A stretch of 64,000 bases of DNA from Rhizobium sp. P38BS-XIX (GCF_012641435.1 NZ_JABAIJ010000001.1:496001-560000), one strand, 5' to 3'. Positions 49,365 through 59,282 are shown, counted from the stretch's first letter. A program made the numbers and translations. Notes: generated from the letters alone by a model not told the origin.

Positions 49365-49451
49365 ATGACCGATATCATTCGAGACGTTGCAGCATTGACC
49401 TCCATCGTCATGTTTGTTGCCAGCTTTTCCCTGATCATGATGGCGATGTAA
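49365..49451 (+). CDS. 28-residue membrane peptide
   Basis: ATG 49365 has AAGGAG eight bases upstream and opens 29 codons ending TAA 49449-49451. The product starts MTDIIRDVAALTSIV and continues as one hydrophobic helix rich in Met and Phe, ending MMAM. The ideal ribosome site and clean helix support a real gene. It lies between the divergent secreted-protein gene and dnaE. Confidence 0.55.
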   Translation: MTDIIRDVAALTSIVMFVASFSLIMMAM

Positions 49452-49568
49452 GTTTTATCCCCCGTTTGCACATGCTGTTCCCATTTTTGATGGGGGCAAC
49501 TTATGGACTTTATGATCCGCAATGCTGAGAATGACGCCGATTCATATGAGCATGCGGAAGGGTTTAAA

Positions 49569-52500
49569 ATGGCGGACAAGGGTGGCAGCGGCGCAGTAGC
49601 GCCGCTCGGCGAAATGCCGGAATTCGTGCACCTACGGGTTCATTCCGCCTACTCTCTGCTGGAGGGTGCATTGCCCCTTAAGAAGGTCTTGGCCAAGGCT
49701 GCCGGTGACAGCCAGCCGGCCATTGCGATTACCGATACCAACAATCTGTTCGTCGCCCTGGAATTTTCCCAGAAGGCGATGGATGAGGGATTGCAGCCGA
49801 TCATCGGCTGCCAGGTATCTATCGACATGGAAGATGGCGGCGAGGGTGAGAAGCGGGGACCGCAGCAGGCATTGGCGAAGCTGCCATCTATAGTTCTGCT
49901 TGCCGCTACCGATCAGGGATACGAACGCCTGGTCGATCTCGTCAGCCGCGCCTATCTCGGCGGCGAGGGCAATAGCGCCGTTCACGTCACCAGCTCCTGG
50001 CTGGACGAAATCGGCACGGACGGCATGATTGCGCTGACCGGCTCCTTAAGCGGACCTGTCGACATGGCTTTGAAGGAGGGGCATGCCGCCCAGGCGCTCT
50101 CCCGGTTGCTGACGCTGAAGCGCCAGTTCGGCGACAGGCTCTATGTCGAATTGCAGCGCCACGGCACCTATGATCGCCGTCATGAGCAGAAGATGATCGC
50201 AATGGCCTACGAGCATGACATTCCGCTCGTCGCGACCAATGAGGCGTTCTTCCCGACGCGCGATGATTATGATGCGCACGACGCGTTGATGGCCGTCGCT
50301 CATAACGCCATTGTTTCTGACGATACACGCTTTCGTTTGACGCCGGATCACTATCTGAAGAGCCGCGCCGATATGGCGAAGCTCTTTGCCAATCTGCCCG
50401 AGGCGCTGCAGAACACCGTCGAGATCGCGAGGCGTTGCTCGTTCGTTTTGCAAACGCGCAAGCCGATCCTTCCACGCTTCACCGGTGCCACCGATGATGC
50501 GGAAGAGGCGGAGCGTGCCGAGTCGGCGGAGTTGCGCGCCCAGGCGGTCGAAGGCCTCGACCAGCGTCTCGCCTCGCTCGGCATGGCGCCGGGCTACGAA
50601 GAGAAGGAATATCGCGACCGGCTGGAATTCGAGCTCAGCGTCATCGAGCGCATGAAGTTCCCCGGCTACTTCCTGATCGTTGCCGACTTCATCAAATGGG
50701 CCAAGCGGCATGATATTCCCGTCGGCCCGGGCCGCGGTTCCGGCGCGGGTTCGCTGGTCGCCTACGCGCTGACTATCACCGACGTCGATCCGCTGCGCTT
50801 CTCATTGCTGTTCGAACGCTTCCTCAATCCGGAACGTGTTTCGATGCCGGACTTTGATATCGACTTCTGCCAGGATCGGCGCGAAGAGGTGATCCGCTAC
50901 GTGCAGGCTAAATATGGCCGCGAGCAGGTGGCGCAGATCATCACCTTCGGTTCGCTTCAGGCACGCGCCGCTCTTCGCGACGTCGGCCGTGTGCTGGAAA
51001 TGCCCTATGGCCAGGTCGACAAGATCTGCAAGCTGGTGCCGAACAATCCCGCCAATCCGACGCCGCTCAGCAAGGCGATCGAGGAGGAGCCGCGTCTTCA
51101 GGAAGAAGCGGACAAGGAGCCGGTCGTGGCGCGCCTGCTGGATATCGCCCAGAAGATCGAGGGCCTATACCGCCACGCTTCGACGCATGCCGCCGGTATC
51201 GTCATTGGTGACCGACCGCTGTCGAAGCTGGTGCCGATGTATCGCGATCCGCGCTCTGACATGCCGGTCACCCAGTTCAACATGAAATGGGTGGAGCAGG
51301 CGGGTCTCGTCAAGTTCGACTTCCTTGGCCTGAAGACACTGACGGTTTTGAAGACGGCCGTCGATTTCGTCGCCAAGCGCGGCCTCACCATCGACCTCGC
51401 CGGCATACCGCTCGACGACAAGCCAAGCTACGACATGCTTTCCCGCGGCGAAACGGTCGGCGTGTTCCAGGTGGAAAGTGCCGGCATGCGCAAGGCGCTG
51501 ATCGGCATGCGGCCGGACTGCATCGAGGACATCATCGCGCTCGTGGCGCTTTATCGCCCTGGCCCGATGGAGAATATCCCGGTCTACAATGCCCGCAAGC
51601 ACGGCGAAGAAGAGATCGAATCGATCCACCCTAAGATCGATTACCTCCTCAAGGAAACGCAGGGCGTTATCGTCTATCAGGAGCAGGTGATGCAGGTCGC
51701 CCAGGTGCTCTCGGGTTACTCGCTTGGCGAGGCCGATCTTCTGCGCCGCGCCATGGGTAAGAAGATCAAGGCCGAGATGGACCAGCAGCGCGAGCGCTTC
51801 GTCGATGGTGCCATCAAGAACGAGGTTTCGAAGGGGCAGGCGGACGTTATCTTCGACCTTCTCGCCAAGTTTGCAAACTACGGCTTCAACAAGTCGCATG
51901 CAGCCGCCTATGCCATCGTCTCCTATCAGACCGCCTATATGAAGGCGCACTATCCGGTGGAGTTCCTGGCGGCGTCGATGACGCTCGATATGTCCAACAC
52001 CGAAAAGGTCAACGACTTCCGCCAGGATGCCAAGCGTCTGGGTATCGAGGTCATCGCACCTTCGGTGCAGACCTCGTTCCGTCATTTCGAGACCGGCGAC
52101 AACCGCATCTATTATGCGCTGGCGGCCATTAAGGGCGTCGGCGAATCCGCCGTCGACCACATCGTCGAGGTGCGCGGCGATCAGCCTTTCGCGGGTATCG
52201 AGGATTTCTGCCTGCGTATCGATCCCAAGCAGATCAATCGGCGCGTACTGGAAAGCCTGATCTGCGCCGGTGCTTTCGATTGCTTCCAGATCGATCGCGC
52301 TCAGCTGATCGCCGGCCTCGACCGCGTCATGGGCTATGCGCAGGTGGCACAGGAAAACAAGCGCAGCGGTCAGCACGATATGTTCGGAAGCGCAGCCTCC
52401 GGGCCGGAAAAGATCGTATTCCCGCCGTTCACGCCCTGGCTCGCTTCGGAGCGGCTGCTGCGGGAATTCCAGGTGCTTGGCTTCTATCTGACGGCGCATC

Positions 52501-53063
52501 CGCTCGATACGTACAAGGGCGTGCTCGACAAGATGCGCGTGCAGCCTTTCGCCGATTTCTCCGCCGCCGTGAAGCAGGGCGCGAGCAACGGCCGCCTGGC
52601 GGGCACTGTCATTTCCAAGCAGGAGCGCAAGACGCGCACTGGCAACAAGATGGGCATCTTCGTCTTCTCCGATGCCTCGGGCCAGTTCGAAGCCGTGCTG
52701 TTTTCGGAAACGCTCAACCAGTACCGCGATGTTCTCGAGGTCGGCAAATCCTTCGTCATTACGGCTCAGGCGGATGAGCGGCCGGAAGGCATCAGCCTGC
52801 GTCTGCAGACGGCACAGTCGCTCGAGGAAAAATCGCTGCAGATGCAGAAGGCGCTGCGCGTCTACGTCCGCGATTCAGGGCCGCTGAAGGCTGTGGCCGC
52901 CCATCTGAACACCAAGGGCGATGGGCTCGTTTCCTTTATCGTGATCAAGGAAGAGGGGTCGCGCGAAGTCGAGGTCGCATTGCCGGACAAATATCGTATC
53001 ACGCCGGAAATCGCCGCCGCATTGCGAACGGCGCCCGGCGTCATCGACGTGGAGCTTGTCTAG
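49569..53063 (+). CDS. dnaE: DNA polymerase III alpha subunit
   Basis: The replicative polymerase. From ATG 49569 (GGAAGG eight bases upstream) it has 1164 residues, the usual rhizobial length; an in-frame ATG at 49503 adds 22 residues and also has a G-rich site, so the start is open. FVHLRVHSAYSLLEGA opens the PHP domain, PDFDIDF holds catalytic Asp428 and Asp430, GRGSGAGSLVAYAL is the palm glycine loop, and an OB-fold (LAGTVISKQERKTRTGNKMG) is near 1010. This is the DnaE1 type, not the error-prone DnaE2. Confidence 0.96.
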   Translation: MADKGGSGAVAPLGEMPEFVHLRVHSAYSLLEGALPLKKVLAKAAGDSQPAIAITDTNNLFVALEFSQKAMDEGLQPIIGCQVSIDMEDGGEGEKRGPQQALAKLPSIVLLAATDQGYERLVDLVSRAYLGGEGNSAVHVTSSWLDEIGTDGMIALTGSLSGPVDMALKEGHAAQALSRLLTLKRQFGDRLYVELQRHGTYDRRHEQKMIAMAYEHDIPLVATNEAFFPTRDDYDAHDALMAVAHNAIVSDDTRFRLTPDHYLKSRADMAKLFANLPEALQNTVEIARRCSFVLQTRKPILPRFTGATDDAEEAERAESAELRAQAVEGLDQRLASLGMAPGYEEKEYRDRLEFELSVIERMKFPGYFLIVADFIKWAKRHDIPVGPGRGSGAGSLVAYALTITDVDPLRFSLLFERFLNPERVSMPDFDIDFCQDRREEVIRYVQAKYGREQVAQIITFGSLQARAALRDVGRVLEMPYGQVDKICKLVPNNPANPTPLSKAIEEEPRLQEEADKEPVVARLLDIAQKIEGLYRHASTHAAGIVIGDRPLSKLVPMYRDPRSDMPVTQFNMKWVEQAGLVKFDFLGLKTLTVLKTAVDFVAKRGLTIDLAGIPLDDKPSYDMLSRGETVGVFQVESAGMRKALIGMRPDCIEDIIALVALYRPGPMENIPVYNARKHGEEEIESIHPKIDYLLKETQGVIVYQEQVMQVAQVLSGYSLGEADLLRRAMGKKIKAEMDQQRERFVDGAIKNEVSKGQADVIFDLLAKFANYGFNKSHAAAYAIVSYQTAYMKAHYPVEFLAASMTLDMSNTEKVNDFRQDAKRLGIEVIAPSVQTSFRHFETGDNRIYYALAAIKGVGESAVDHIVEVRGDQPFAGIEDFCLRIDPKQINRRVLESLICAGAFDCFQIDRAQLIAGLDRVMGYAQVAQENKRSGQHDMFGSAASGPEKIVFPPFTPWLASERLLREFQVLGFYLTAHPLDTYKGVLDKMRVQPFADFSAAVKQGASNGRLAGTVISKQERKTRTGNKMGIFVFSDASGQFEAVLFSETLNQYRDVLEVGKSFVITAQADERPEGISLRLQTAQSLEEKSLQMQKALRVYVRDSGPLKAVAAHLNTKGDGLVSFIVIKEEGSREVEVALPDKYRITPEIAAALRTAPGVIDVELV

Positions 53064-53110
53064 AGCAAGCAACGCAAAGGCGCAGAGCTACTGTCTTTGG
53101 GAATAAGGAT

Positions 53111-53149
53111 AGAGCATTTCTGCCGCCACCGTTGGTGCGGCGATGCTCT
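53111..53149. terminator. Long hairpin between convergent dnaE and L,D-transpeptidase genes
   Basis: AGAGCAT (53111-53117) pairs with ATGCTCT (53143-53149), and inside it GCCGcCACC pairs with GGTGCGGC around GTT. On the plus strand CTTTTTG follows shortly after. It overlaps the stop codon of the minus-strand gene. It can end both transcripts; the AGAGCATTTC wording also recalls rhizobial intergenic palindromic repeats. Confidence 0.55.
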
Positions 53150-54419
53150 AGCCCTTTTTGCCCAGTGCGCCATTGTTGGTGATGGTGATGAAGTCGGTCC
53201 CGCTGCCGGTTTCCGGCCCGATACCCGTGTCGGAAATCGTCAGCGATGAGCCCGCAGTCAGCAGGTCCTCGATGCGGTGGCGGACATCGTCGGGAATGGT
53301 GATGCGGCCAAGCGCCTGTCCTGCCGCGTCCAGCGATTGAGACTGCTCCTCGCTGGAAATCCCGAGCCGCTTTTTGGTATCCTTGCTGAGTTCTTCTTCC
53401 AGCGTCATTCCAAACCAATCGGCCTTGCCGCTGATGCGATCGATGGAGTTGGCGGTGAAGAAATGCACGCCAAGCGCCTCCTGTGGTTCGCCGATAATGG
53501 CGGGACCTTCGAAGAGCGGCTTGAAGTTCTGTCGCACCATGATCGCGCCATTCGGCGGTTCGCCCTTGCCGGCCGCCGTATAGACCGCCTTCATCAATGC
53601 CGGGCTGACAAGGCTGCCGGTCGCCTTGATGTCGTGAGCCTTCTTGAAATCCTCGATCGCCTGCACTGTGGAGGGGCCGAGCATGCCGTCCGGTGTGCCG
53701 GCCATGAACCCCATGCCATTCAAAATGCCCTGAAGGTCACGCACATTTTCGCGCAGACCACGTCGTGTGATGAGGATGCTAAGCGGCGCGGGATCGGCCG
53801 GAGGGGCAAGCGTTGTTTGTGCCGACGGGATCTGGATCGAGGTGACGTCGTTCGTTGCGACCTGCACCGTCTGACCCTCGGGCATGAAGCTTGCCGTCGT
53901 GGGGCGCAATTCGATACCGGAGAACAAGGCCGGTGGCGGTGCCGCCAGCGGCTGGAACAGCATCGCGTTCTGGAACGGTTGCGGCACGAGTGGCTGATTG
54001 GCGATTACCACATGCACGCCGCGCTCTGTCATCTGATAGAGCATCTTGGCAAAGGCTTTCGGCATGCGCACGCAACCATGCGACGCCGGATAGTTTGGCA
54101 CCGAGTTGGATTCATGCAGCGCAATACCTGACCATGTCAGGCGCTGCATGAAGGGCATGGGCGAGGCCGAATAGAGATTGGACTCGTGATAAACCTGTTT
54201 TTCCAGGATCGAAAAGATTCCGCTCGGCGTCGTATGACCGCGTTTGCCGGTCGAGACCTTCGATGTCGCGACGACCTGATCGCCATCGTAGACGGCAAGC
54301 GATTGCCTGTCTTTCGATACGACGATCTGCAGGGTGCGGGCATCGGGCGCCGCAAAGGAAGGCTGCGAGAGGGCGGTAGCAGAAAGCAGCCCAAGCCCAA
54401 GCAAGAAAAATGGCTTCAT
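53148..54419 (-). CDS. L,D-transpeptidase with peptidoglycan-binding domain
   Basis: From ATG 54419 the protein has 423 residues with a signal peptide (PFFLLGLGLLSATALSQPSFA). The YkuD catalytic domain starts at LQIVVSKDRQSLAVYDGD and ends with HESNSVPNYPASHGCVRMP, with catalytic Cys116. A PG_binding_1 domain (VRDLQGILNGMGFMAGTPDG...) lies near 225-285. Such enzymes form 3-3 crosslinks in peptidoglycan or attach proteins to it, important in Rhizobiales. A GTG at 54425 is an alternative start. Confidence 0.92.
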   Translation of the reverse strand: MKPFFLLGLGLLSATALSQPSFAAPDARTLQIVVSKDRQSLAVYDGDQVVATSKVSTGKRGHTTPSGIFSILEKQVYHESNLYSASPMPFMQRLTWSGIALHESNSVPNYPASHGCVRMPKAFAKMLYQMTERGVHVVIANQPLVPQPFQNAMLFQPLAAPPPALFSGIELRPTTASFMPEGQTVQVATNDVTSIQIPSAQTTLAPPADPAPLSILITRRGLRENVRDLQGILNGMGFMAGTPDGMLGPSTVQAIEDFKKAHDIKATGSLVSPALMKAVYTAAGKGEPPNGAIMVRQNFKPLFEGPAIIGEPQEALGVHFFTANSIDRISGKADWFGMTLEEELSKDTKKRLGISSEEQSQSLDAAGQALGRITIPDDVRHRIEDLLTAGSSLTISDTGIGPETGSGTDFITITNNGALGKKG

Positions 54420-54559
54420 AGACACAACCAGAACGCAATACTCGTGATGATGAAGGTTAGACTTGGAAGTTTAAGGAAGACTTTCTGAAACGGCGCCTGT
54501 TTCTCCTACGCATGGAAAACAGGATCAATTCGCGTGATCGTGATCGTTGAGGTAAACAA

Positions 54560-54585
54560 AAAGGCAGAGCGTATGCCCTGCCTTT
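54560..54585 (-). terminator. Terminator of the GH25 gene
   Basis: AAAGGCAG pairs with CTGCCTTT over eight bases with a ten-base loop. On the minus strand a T-rich tail (TTTTTGTTT) follows. It lies 28 bases after the GH25 stop. Confidence 0.8.
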
Positions 54586-54612
54586 CCAATTTTCGCGTCC
54601 TGGTGGGAGGCG

Positions 54613-55653
54613 TCAGCGAACGCTGGAGGCAACCCAGTTGTGCCAGTCCTGCTCGCTGCCATGAAATGCGTTCAGGTCGATCCTGCCATCCACGCCGTGA
54701 GAGACGCCGGAGCCGGAATACTGCCAGAACAGCCATCTGCGGCCGGGATAGACCTTGGAAGGATGTGCAGCCACGGAGCGCAGCCAGAACGGATAGTTCA
54801 GCAGCTCCCCGCTCAGATTATCCTTGTAGAAATCAGGTGCGGTATAGACGATGGGGCGCTGACCGTAGTGCCGCTCCAGCTTGTCCATGAAGACCTGCAT
54901 CTTGGCGAGAACCTGCTCGCGCGACGGGCGACGCTTGCAGCTCGATTCGCCATTCCACTCGACGTCGATGACAGGCGGCAAGGCGCCGGCTTCTTTCGGG
55001 ACGTTCCGGATGAACCAATCAGCCTGTTCGCCGGCCGTGCGGCACCAGTAGAAGAAGTGATAGGCGCCGTGCTTCAGGCCCGCCTGCTGGGCGGCGCGCC
55101 AGTTCTTCTTGAACATGGGGTCGAGATGATCGCCGCCATCCGTTGCTTTGATATAAACGAAGTTCGCACCCTGGGTGCGCAGCGTGTCCCAGTCGATATC
55201 GCCCTGCCAGCGCGAGACGTCGACGCCGTGTACGGCCAGCTTCCGGGGCGAAGTGGTCGTCCCGAAATTGATCGGCTTGGCATCGCGGAACTGATGGGAA
55301 TAGATCCGCATCGGCTGCTGGCGCAGAGCGCGGGGAATCGGATTGTCGGGAGAGAGCATTGCGAGAGGCCGTTGCAGCGGCACCGGCACGCCATCCTCGC
55401 TCTGGTCGGACTGCAGATAGGTCGCCGATCCGAGACCGGCAGGCAATGAGGTGGCAAGAGCCTGCTGCCGCTCGACGCGCGATACCGTCTCGCCAATTTC
55501 GACCGACGGTGTCGGCGATTGGCTCTTGGTGATCGAAGCGGTCATTTCTTTCGAAGGCGCGCTGGACTGCGCGGCTTCGCGCTCGCCTCTGGCGGCGCAG
55601 CCCGATATCGTCAGGCAGGCAATAAGGATGGTCGATACAGCCGATAGACGCAT
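54613..55653 (-). CDS. GH25 lysozyme-like lipoprotein
   Basis: From ATG 55653 the protein has 346 residues. A lipoprotein signal (LSAVSTILIACLTISGC) precedes a low-complexity region of about 100 residues. The GH25 muramidase domain begins HGVDVSRWQGDIDWD near 140 and contains FVYIKATDGGDHLD, the catalytic DVEWNG and RPIVYTAPDFY. The DxE pair is intact, so it should cleave peptidoglycan glycan chains from the envelope. It sits head-to-tail with the L,D-transpeptidase gene but behind its own terminator. Confidence 0.9.
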   Translation of the reverse strand: MRLSAVSTILIACLTISGCAARGEREAAQSSAPSKEMTASITKSQSPTPSVEIGETVSRVERQQALATSLPAGLGSATYLQSDQSEDGVPVPLQRPLAMLSPDNPIPRALRQQPMRIYSHQFRDAKPINFGTTTSPRKLAVHGVDVSRWQGDIDWDTLRTQGANFVYIKATDGGDHLDPMFKKNWRAAQQAGLKHGAYHFFYWCRTAGEQADWFIRNVPKEAGALPPVIDVEWNGESSCKRRPSREQVLAKMQVFMDKLERHYGQRPIVYTAPDFYKDNLSGELLNYPFWLRSVAAHPSKVYPGRRWLFWQYSGSGVSHGVDGRIDLNAFHGSEQDWHNWVASSVR

Positions 55654-55841
55654 AGGAACCCGTACGCAAAACACACCGGATGGCGCGTTGGGCCATCCTG
55701 AACTCACAGAGATCAAGTCCTAATGGAAATTTACCAAAAAAGATTGAATCCGAACTTTCTGTGCCAATAAATCGCGTCTTCAACGCAGAAATTCGTTGAG
55801 GCCAAAATATCATCTTTCGGTGTCCGGGCAGCAAGTATTTG

Positions 55842-57155
55842 TTATTTATTGCGTTTTCCGCCGAAGGTGTAGCCTGTCTCGACGGTCTTGTTGCCGAATT
55901 TTTCCCGCAGCTTGTCCATCGCCGCCTCCGCTGCGGCGCGCCGCGTTGCCTGTTCGTCGATCAAATCGGGCGGATCGGCGCGCGCGTCATCGCAAAGATC
56001 CGTCACGCCGATGCCGATGAGACGAAATTTCGTGCCATCCGTTTCGGGTTCAAGCAGCCGTAGGCCGGTGCGGAAAATGCGGTCCGCAAGTTGTGTCGGA
56101 TCCTCCAGGCGGCGATTGCGCGTTCGGCTCTTGAAGTCCGAAGTCTTCAGTTTCAGCACGACGGTCTGGCCGGCAATCTCGCTGCGCTTCAGCCGCCGTG
56201 AAACTTTCTCCGACAGATCCCGCAGAATAGGCACCAGGTCGTCATAACGAGAAATATCCTCGAAGAAGGTGGTCTCCGACGATACACTCTTTGCCGCTTC
56301 GTTGGGATGCACGGTGCGATCGTCGATCCCGCGTGACAGCCGGGAAAGTCGCTGGCCGATCACGCCGTAACGGCGCATGAGATCGCTTTCTTCCATCGCC
56401 TGCAGCTGACCTATCGTGCGGATGCCATCGCTCTCGAGCGTTGCGGCAAAGGCTTTGCCGACGCCCCATATCGTCGTTACCGGCCGGGGTTCCAGAAAGG
56501 AGAGAGCCTCCTCGCGGCCGATGACGGAAAAGCCACGTGGCTTTTGCAAGTCGGAGGCGACCTTGGCGAGGAACTTGCAATAGGAAAGGCCGACCGAGAT
56601 GGTAATGCCGATTTCCCGCTCGACGCGGCGCGCGAACTTCGCGAGGATCCGCGCCGGCGGATCATGATGCAGCCGCTGGGTGCCATCCAGTTCGAGAAAG
56701 GCCTCGTCGATCGAAAGTGGCTGCACCAGCGGCGTCAGCTCTTGCATCAGCGCACGAACCTCGCGGCCGACGCGGACATATTTTTCCATGTTCGGGCGAA
56801 TGACCGTGGCATGAGGACATAATTCCAGCGCCTTGAACATCGGCATCGCCGAGCGCACCCCATGGATGCGCGCGATATAGCAAGCCGTAGAGACGACACC
56901 CCGCTTGCCGCCGCCGATGATGACTGCCTTGTCGGCAAGGTCGGGATTGTCCCGTTTCTCGATCGAGGCATAGAAGGCGTCGCAATCGATATGCGCCAGC
57001 GTGAGAGCATAGAGCTCGCGATGATAGACCAGGCGAGGGCTTCCACAGGCCCGACAACGCGTCCGCCCCGCCGATTGCTCGCTCAAGCAATCGCGACAGA
57101 AACCGGAAGTCTGATCGGGTCCAGAGATCATCGAATGAGAACAAAAATTGAACAT
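55842..57155 (-). CDS. dinB: DNA polymerase IV with N-terminal zinc ribbon
   Basis: A Y-family translesion polymerase of 437 residues from ATG 57155. [19 protein letters not shown] is the catalytic N-terminus, [12 protein letters not shown] holds the second acidic pair, and [18 protein letters not shown] is the HhH of the thumb. Before the polymerase there are about 50 extra residues with C20-x2-C23-x10-C34-x2-C37, a zinc-ribbon pattern not found in E. coli DinB. The start is 57 bases from the divergent GNAT gene, so they share a promoter region. Confidence 0.93.
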   Translation of the reverse strand: MFNFCSHSMISGPDQTSGFCRDCLSEQSAGRTRCRACGSPRLVYHRELYALTLAHIDCDAFYASIEKRDNPDLADKAVIIGGGKRGVVSTACYIARIHGVRSAMPMFKALELCPHATVIRPNMEKYVRVGREVRALMQELTPLVQPLSIDEAFLELDGTQRLHHDPPARILAKFARRVEREIGITISVGLSYCKFLAKVASDLQKPRGFSVIGREEALSFLEPRPVTTIWGVGKAFAATLESDGIRTIGQLQAMEESDLMRRYGVIGQRLSRLSRGIDDRTVHPNEAAKSVSSETTFFEDISRYDDLVPILRDLSEKVSRRLKRSEIAGQTVVLKLKTSDFKSRTRNRRLEDPTQLADRIFRTGLRLLEPETDGTKFRLIGIGVTDLCDDARADPPDLIDEQATRRAAAEAAMDKLREKFGNKTVETGYTFGGKRNK

Positions 57156-57212
57156 CGCCACTTTATGGTCTAACTTCGCGAGTCTCAAGCGGCAAAGCGC
57201 AGGGAGGCGGGC

Positions 57213-57791
57213 ATGGACGTTTTGAGTGCACAACCTTTGACGCCGGATCGTTGGGACGATTTCGAAAGGCTTTTGGGTCCGAGCGGCGCCTGTTACGGCT
57301 GTTGGTGCACGCATTTCCGTATTCCAACGTCGCAACGCAAGACGATGGATGCCGAAGACAAGAAGAGATTCATGCGAGAGCGGATCGCTGCCGGGCCGCC
57401 ACCGGGCTTGCTAGGCTATATCGACGACCGCCCGGTGGCCTGGGTGCAGGTCGGTCCACGTCTGGAACTGCCGCAATGGAATTCGGTGAAGACGGTCTCT
57501 CGTCCGCTTGATCCTTCGGATGGGGAAGATCGCTCGGTCTGGGCGGTCAGCTGCTTTTTCATGAATTCCGGCGACCGAGGCAGAGGCTATAGCCATCATA
57601 TGCTGTCAGAGGCGGTCAACTTTGCCAGGACCTCCGGTGCGCGCCTGCTGGAGGGCTGTCCGATCGAGCGGACAAAGCAGTCGAAATCAGTCGGGCTCTA
57701 CGTTGGCTCGCAACGTATATTCGAAGCGGCCGGATTTTCCGAGATCGCCAAGCGGAAGGACGGGCGCCCGCTGATGCGCCTCGTCCTGTGA
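57213..57791 (+). CDS. GNAT-family N-acetyltransferase
   Basis: A 192-residue protein. The central [19 protein letters not shown] block is the GNAT acetyl-CoA loop (R/Q-x-x-G-x-G/A form: DRGRGYS), followed by a helix and [11 protein letters not shown] near the end. The N-terminus has a cysteine-rich [10 protein letters not shown] stretch typical of one unassigned acetyltransferase group. Substrate unknown. It is divergent from dinB. Confidence 0.85.
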   Translation: MDVLSAQPLTPDRWDDFERLLGPSGACYGCWCTHFRIPTSQRKTMDAEDKKRFMRERIAAGPPPGLLGYIDDRPVAWVQVGPRLELPQWNSVKTVSRPLDPSDGEDRSVWAVSCFFMNSGDRGRGYSHHMLSEAVNFARTSGARLLEGCPIERTKQSKSVGLYVGSQRIFEAAGFSEIAKRKDGRPLMRLVL

Positions 57792-57806
57792 GATCGGTGA
57801 TTGGTT

Positions 57807-58454
57807 TCAGCCGGCAATATGAGCGCGAAGCAGGGGAGCCGCCTCACTCCATTCGTTCGCTTGCGCAATGCCGGCCGGGGTCGCCGGTGCCATGCGATGG
57901 ACCACCGAGTCCGGCTTCAAATTGATCAGGAGGCAATCGGGAACATGCTCGCCGACCGAATGCAGATTATGGGCCATGTCGTCCACGAAAACGACCGGCA
58001 AGGTGCGCCTCGCGTGCAGCGATCGAACGATCGGTCCCTTCGGCTGCAGCGATGCGAGCAGGGGATAGGCAAGGCCAAGCCGATCGAGAAGGCGACGTCT
58101 CTGCTCCCAGAATTGCGGCGGCATGGCGGTCAGGAAAACGATATCCGCGTCCTTGGAAAAATCTTCGAGTGTATCGACGACGCGCTCGAAGGGAGTTTGC
58201 CACTTTTCCTGCGCCTCGAAAAAAGCGTCGATCAGCCGGTGGACATCCTTTTCCTCGATCGCCGTCCCATTGAGCTTGGAAATGATGTTGCCCGTCAGCC
58301 GGAAGGATCGTGGCAGGAATTCATGCCCTTCGCTATCGAGGAACGTCAGGAAAGGCGCAAAGAAATGCAAGACGACATCGTCGACATCGCAGACGATCAA
58401 AGGCCGGTCCTGAAGGCGGATGTGCGATGTATCGAATTCGAGCGGAGCATCCAT
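57807..58454 (-). CDS. HAD-like hydrolase
   Basis: From ATG 58454, two bases after the upstream stop, the protein has 215 residues. Motif I reads IVCDVDDVVLHFF (nucleophile Asp region), motif II VFLTAMPPQFW, and VVFVDDMAHNLHSV looks like the acidic motif IV. The order fits the haloacid dehalogenase superfamily, but the substrate cannot be inferred. Its ribosome site GGAG lies inside the end of the DUF3572 gene, so they form a pair. Confidence 0.78.
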   Translation of the reverse strand: MDAPLEFDTSHIRLQDRPLIVCDVDDVVLHFFAPFLTFLDSEGHEFLPRSFRLTGNIISKLNGTAIEEKDVHRLIDAFFEAQEKWQTPFERVVDTLEDFSKDADIVFLTAMPPQFWEQRRRLLDRLGLAYPLLASLQPKGPIVRSLHARRTLPVVFVDDMAHNLHSVGEHVPDCLLINLKPDSVVHRMAPATPAGIAQANEWSEAAPLLRAHIAG

Positions 58455-58456
58455 GA

Positions 58457-58765
58457 TCAATATTCTCCGGAGGCGAGGCCAGGCGGCGAGAAATGTGCCG
58501 ATGCTGCAGCGACGGCTTCGGGCGAGATACCGCTGGCTTCGCAAAAGGCCAGCAATGTCGGCTCATGGTTCATCAAAAAATCCAGCATGCCCGAGAGAAA
58601 GGCAGGCTCGTTGATGGCGTTGCGCACTTGCGCCGGCTCGACGCCGGTCAGGGCCAGAAAACGTCCGAACATATCGGGGTCGTTGGCCAGCCAGCCGAGT
58701 ACGGCGATGGCCGTCTCTTGCGGGTCTGTTGCGCTCTTCTTGGGGTTCTTGAAGTTACTTTGCAT
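58457..58765 (-). CDS. DUF3572 protein
   Basis: A 102-residue helical protein (TAIAVLGWLANDPDMFGRFLALTG...LLAFCEASGISPEAVAAA) matching the DUF3572 family of small alphaproteobacterial proteins, function unknown. It sits two bases upstream of the HAD-like gene and diverges from divK. This conserved setting beside divK-pleD is usual in rhizobia as far as I recall. Confidence 0.85.
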   Translation of the reverse strand: MQSNFKNPKKSATDPQETAIAVLGWLANDPDMFGRFLALTGVEPAQVRNAINEPAFLSGMLDFLMNHEPTLLAFCEASGISPEAVAAASAHFSPPGLASGEY

Positions 58766-58896
58766 TTTGAAGGGTCAGTTACCTATTTTTCAACCAAATC
58801 CCGGTAGCGTGCGATTCAAGTATTTGTGGAATCGGTTCCTCGCGACCCTATATTTCGAGAGAATGGATGCAATACCGGATGCAGGGACAGCTCTCC

Positions 58897-59268
58897 ATGC
58901 CTAAGCAGGTAATGATTGTAGAAGACAATGAGCTGAATATGAAGCTCTTTCGCGATCTGATCGAGGCTTCCGGCTATACGACGATCCAGACCCGAAACGG
59001 GATGGAAGCGCTTGATCTTGCACGCAAATATCGTCCGGATCTGATCCTGATGGATATCCAGCTTCCGGAAGTTTCGGGACTTGAGGTCACCAAATGGCTC
59101 AAGGAAGACGATGATCTGCATGTGATCCCAGTGATCGCGGTGACCGCCTTTGCCATGAAGGGTGATGAAGAACGTATTCGCCAGGGCGGATGTGAAGCCT
59201 ATGTCTCGAAACCGATTTCCGTGCCGAAATTCATCGAGACGATCAAAACCTATCTTGGCGACGCCTGA
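58897..59268 (+). CDS. divK: Single-domain response regulator DivK
   Basis: From ATG 58897 the product has 123 residues, a single receiver domain: acidic pair in VEDNE, phospho-acceptor Asp53 in [10 protein letters not shown], Thr in AVTAFAMKG and Lys in SKPIS. DivK is the cell-cycle regulator that, phosphorylated by PleC/DivJ, controls CtrA in alphaproteobacteria. It is followed after 14 bases by pleD. The short upstream extension to 58867 is unlikely to be translated. Confidence 0.95.
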   Translation: MPKQVMIVEDNELNMKLFRDLIEASGYTTIQTRNGMEALDLARKYRPDLILMDIQLPEVSGLEVTKWLKEDDDLHVIPVIAVTAFAMKGDEERIRQGGCEAYVSKPISVPKFIETIKTYLGDA

Positions 59269-59282
59269 GTAGGGGAAGAGTT

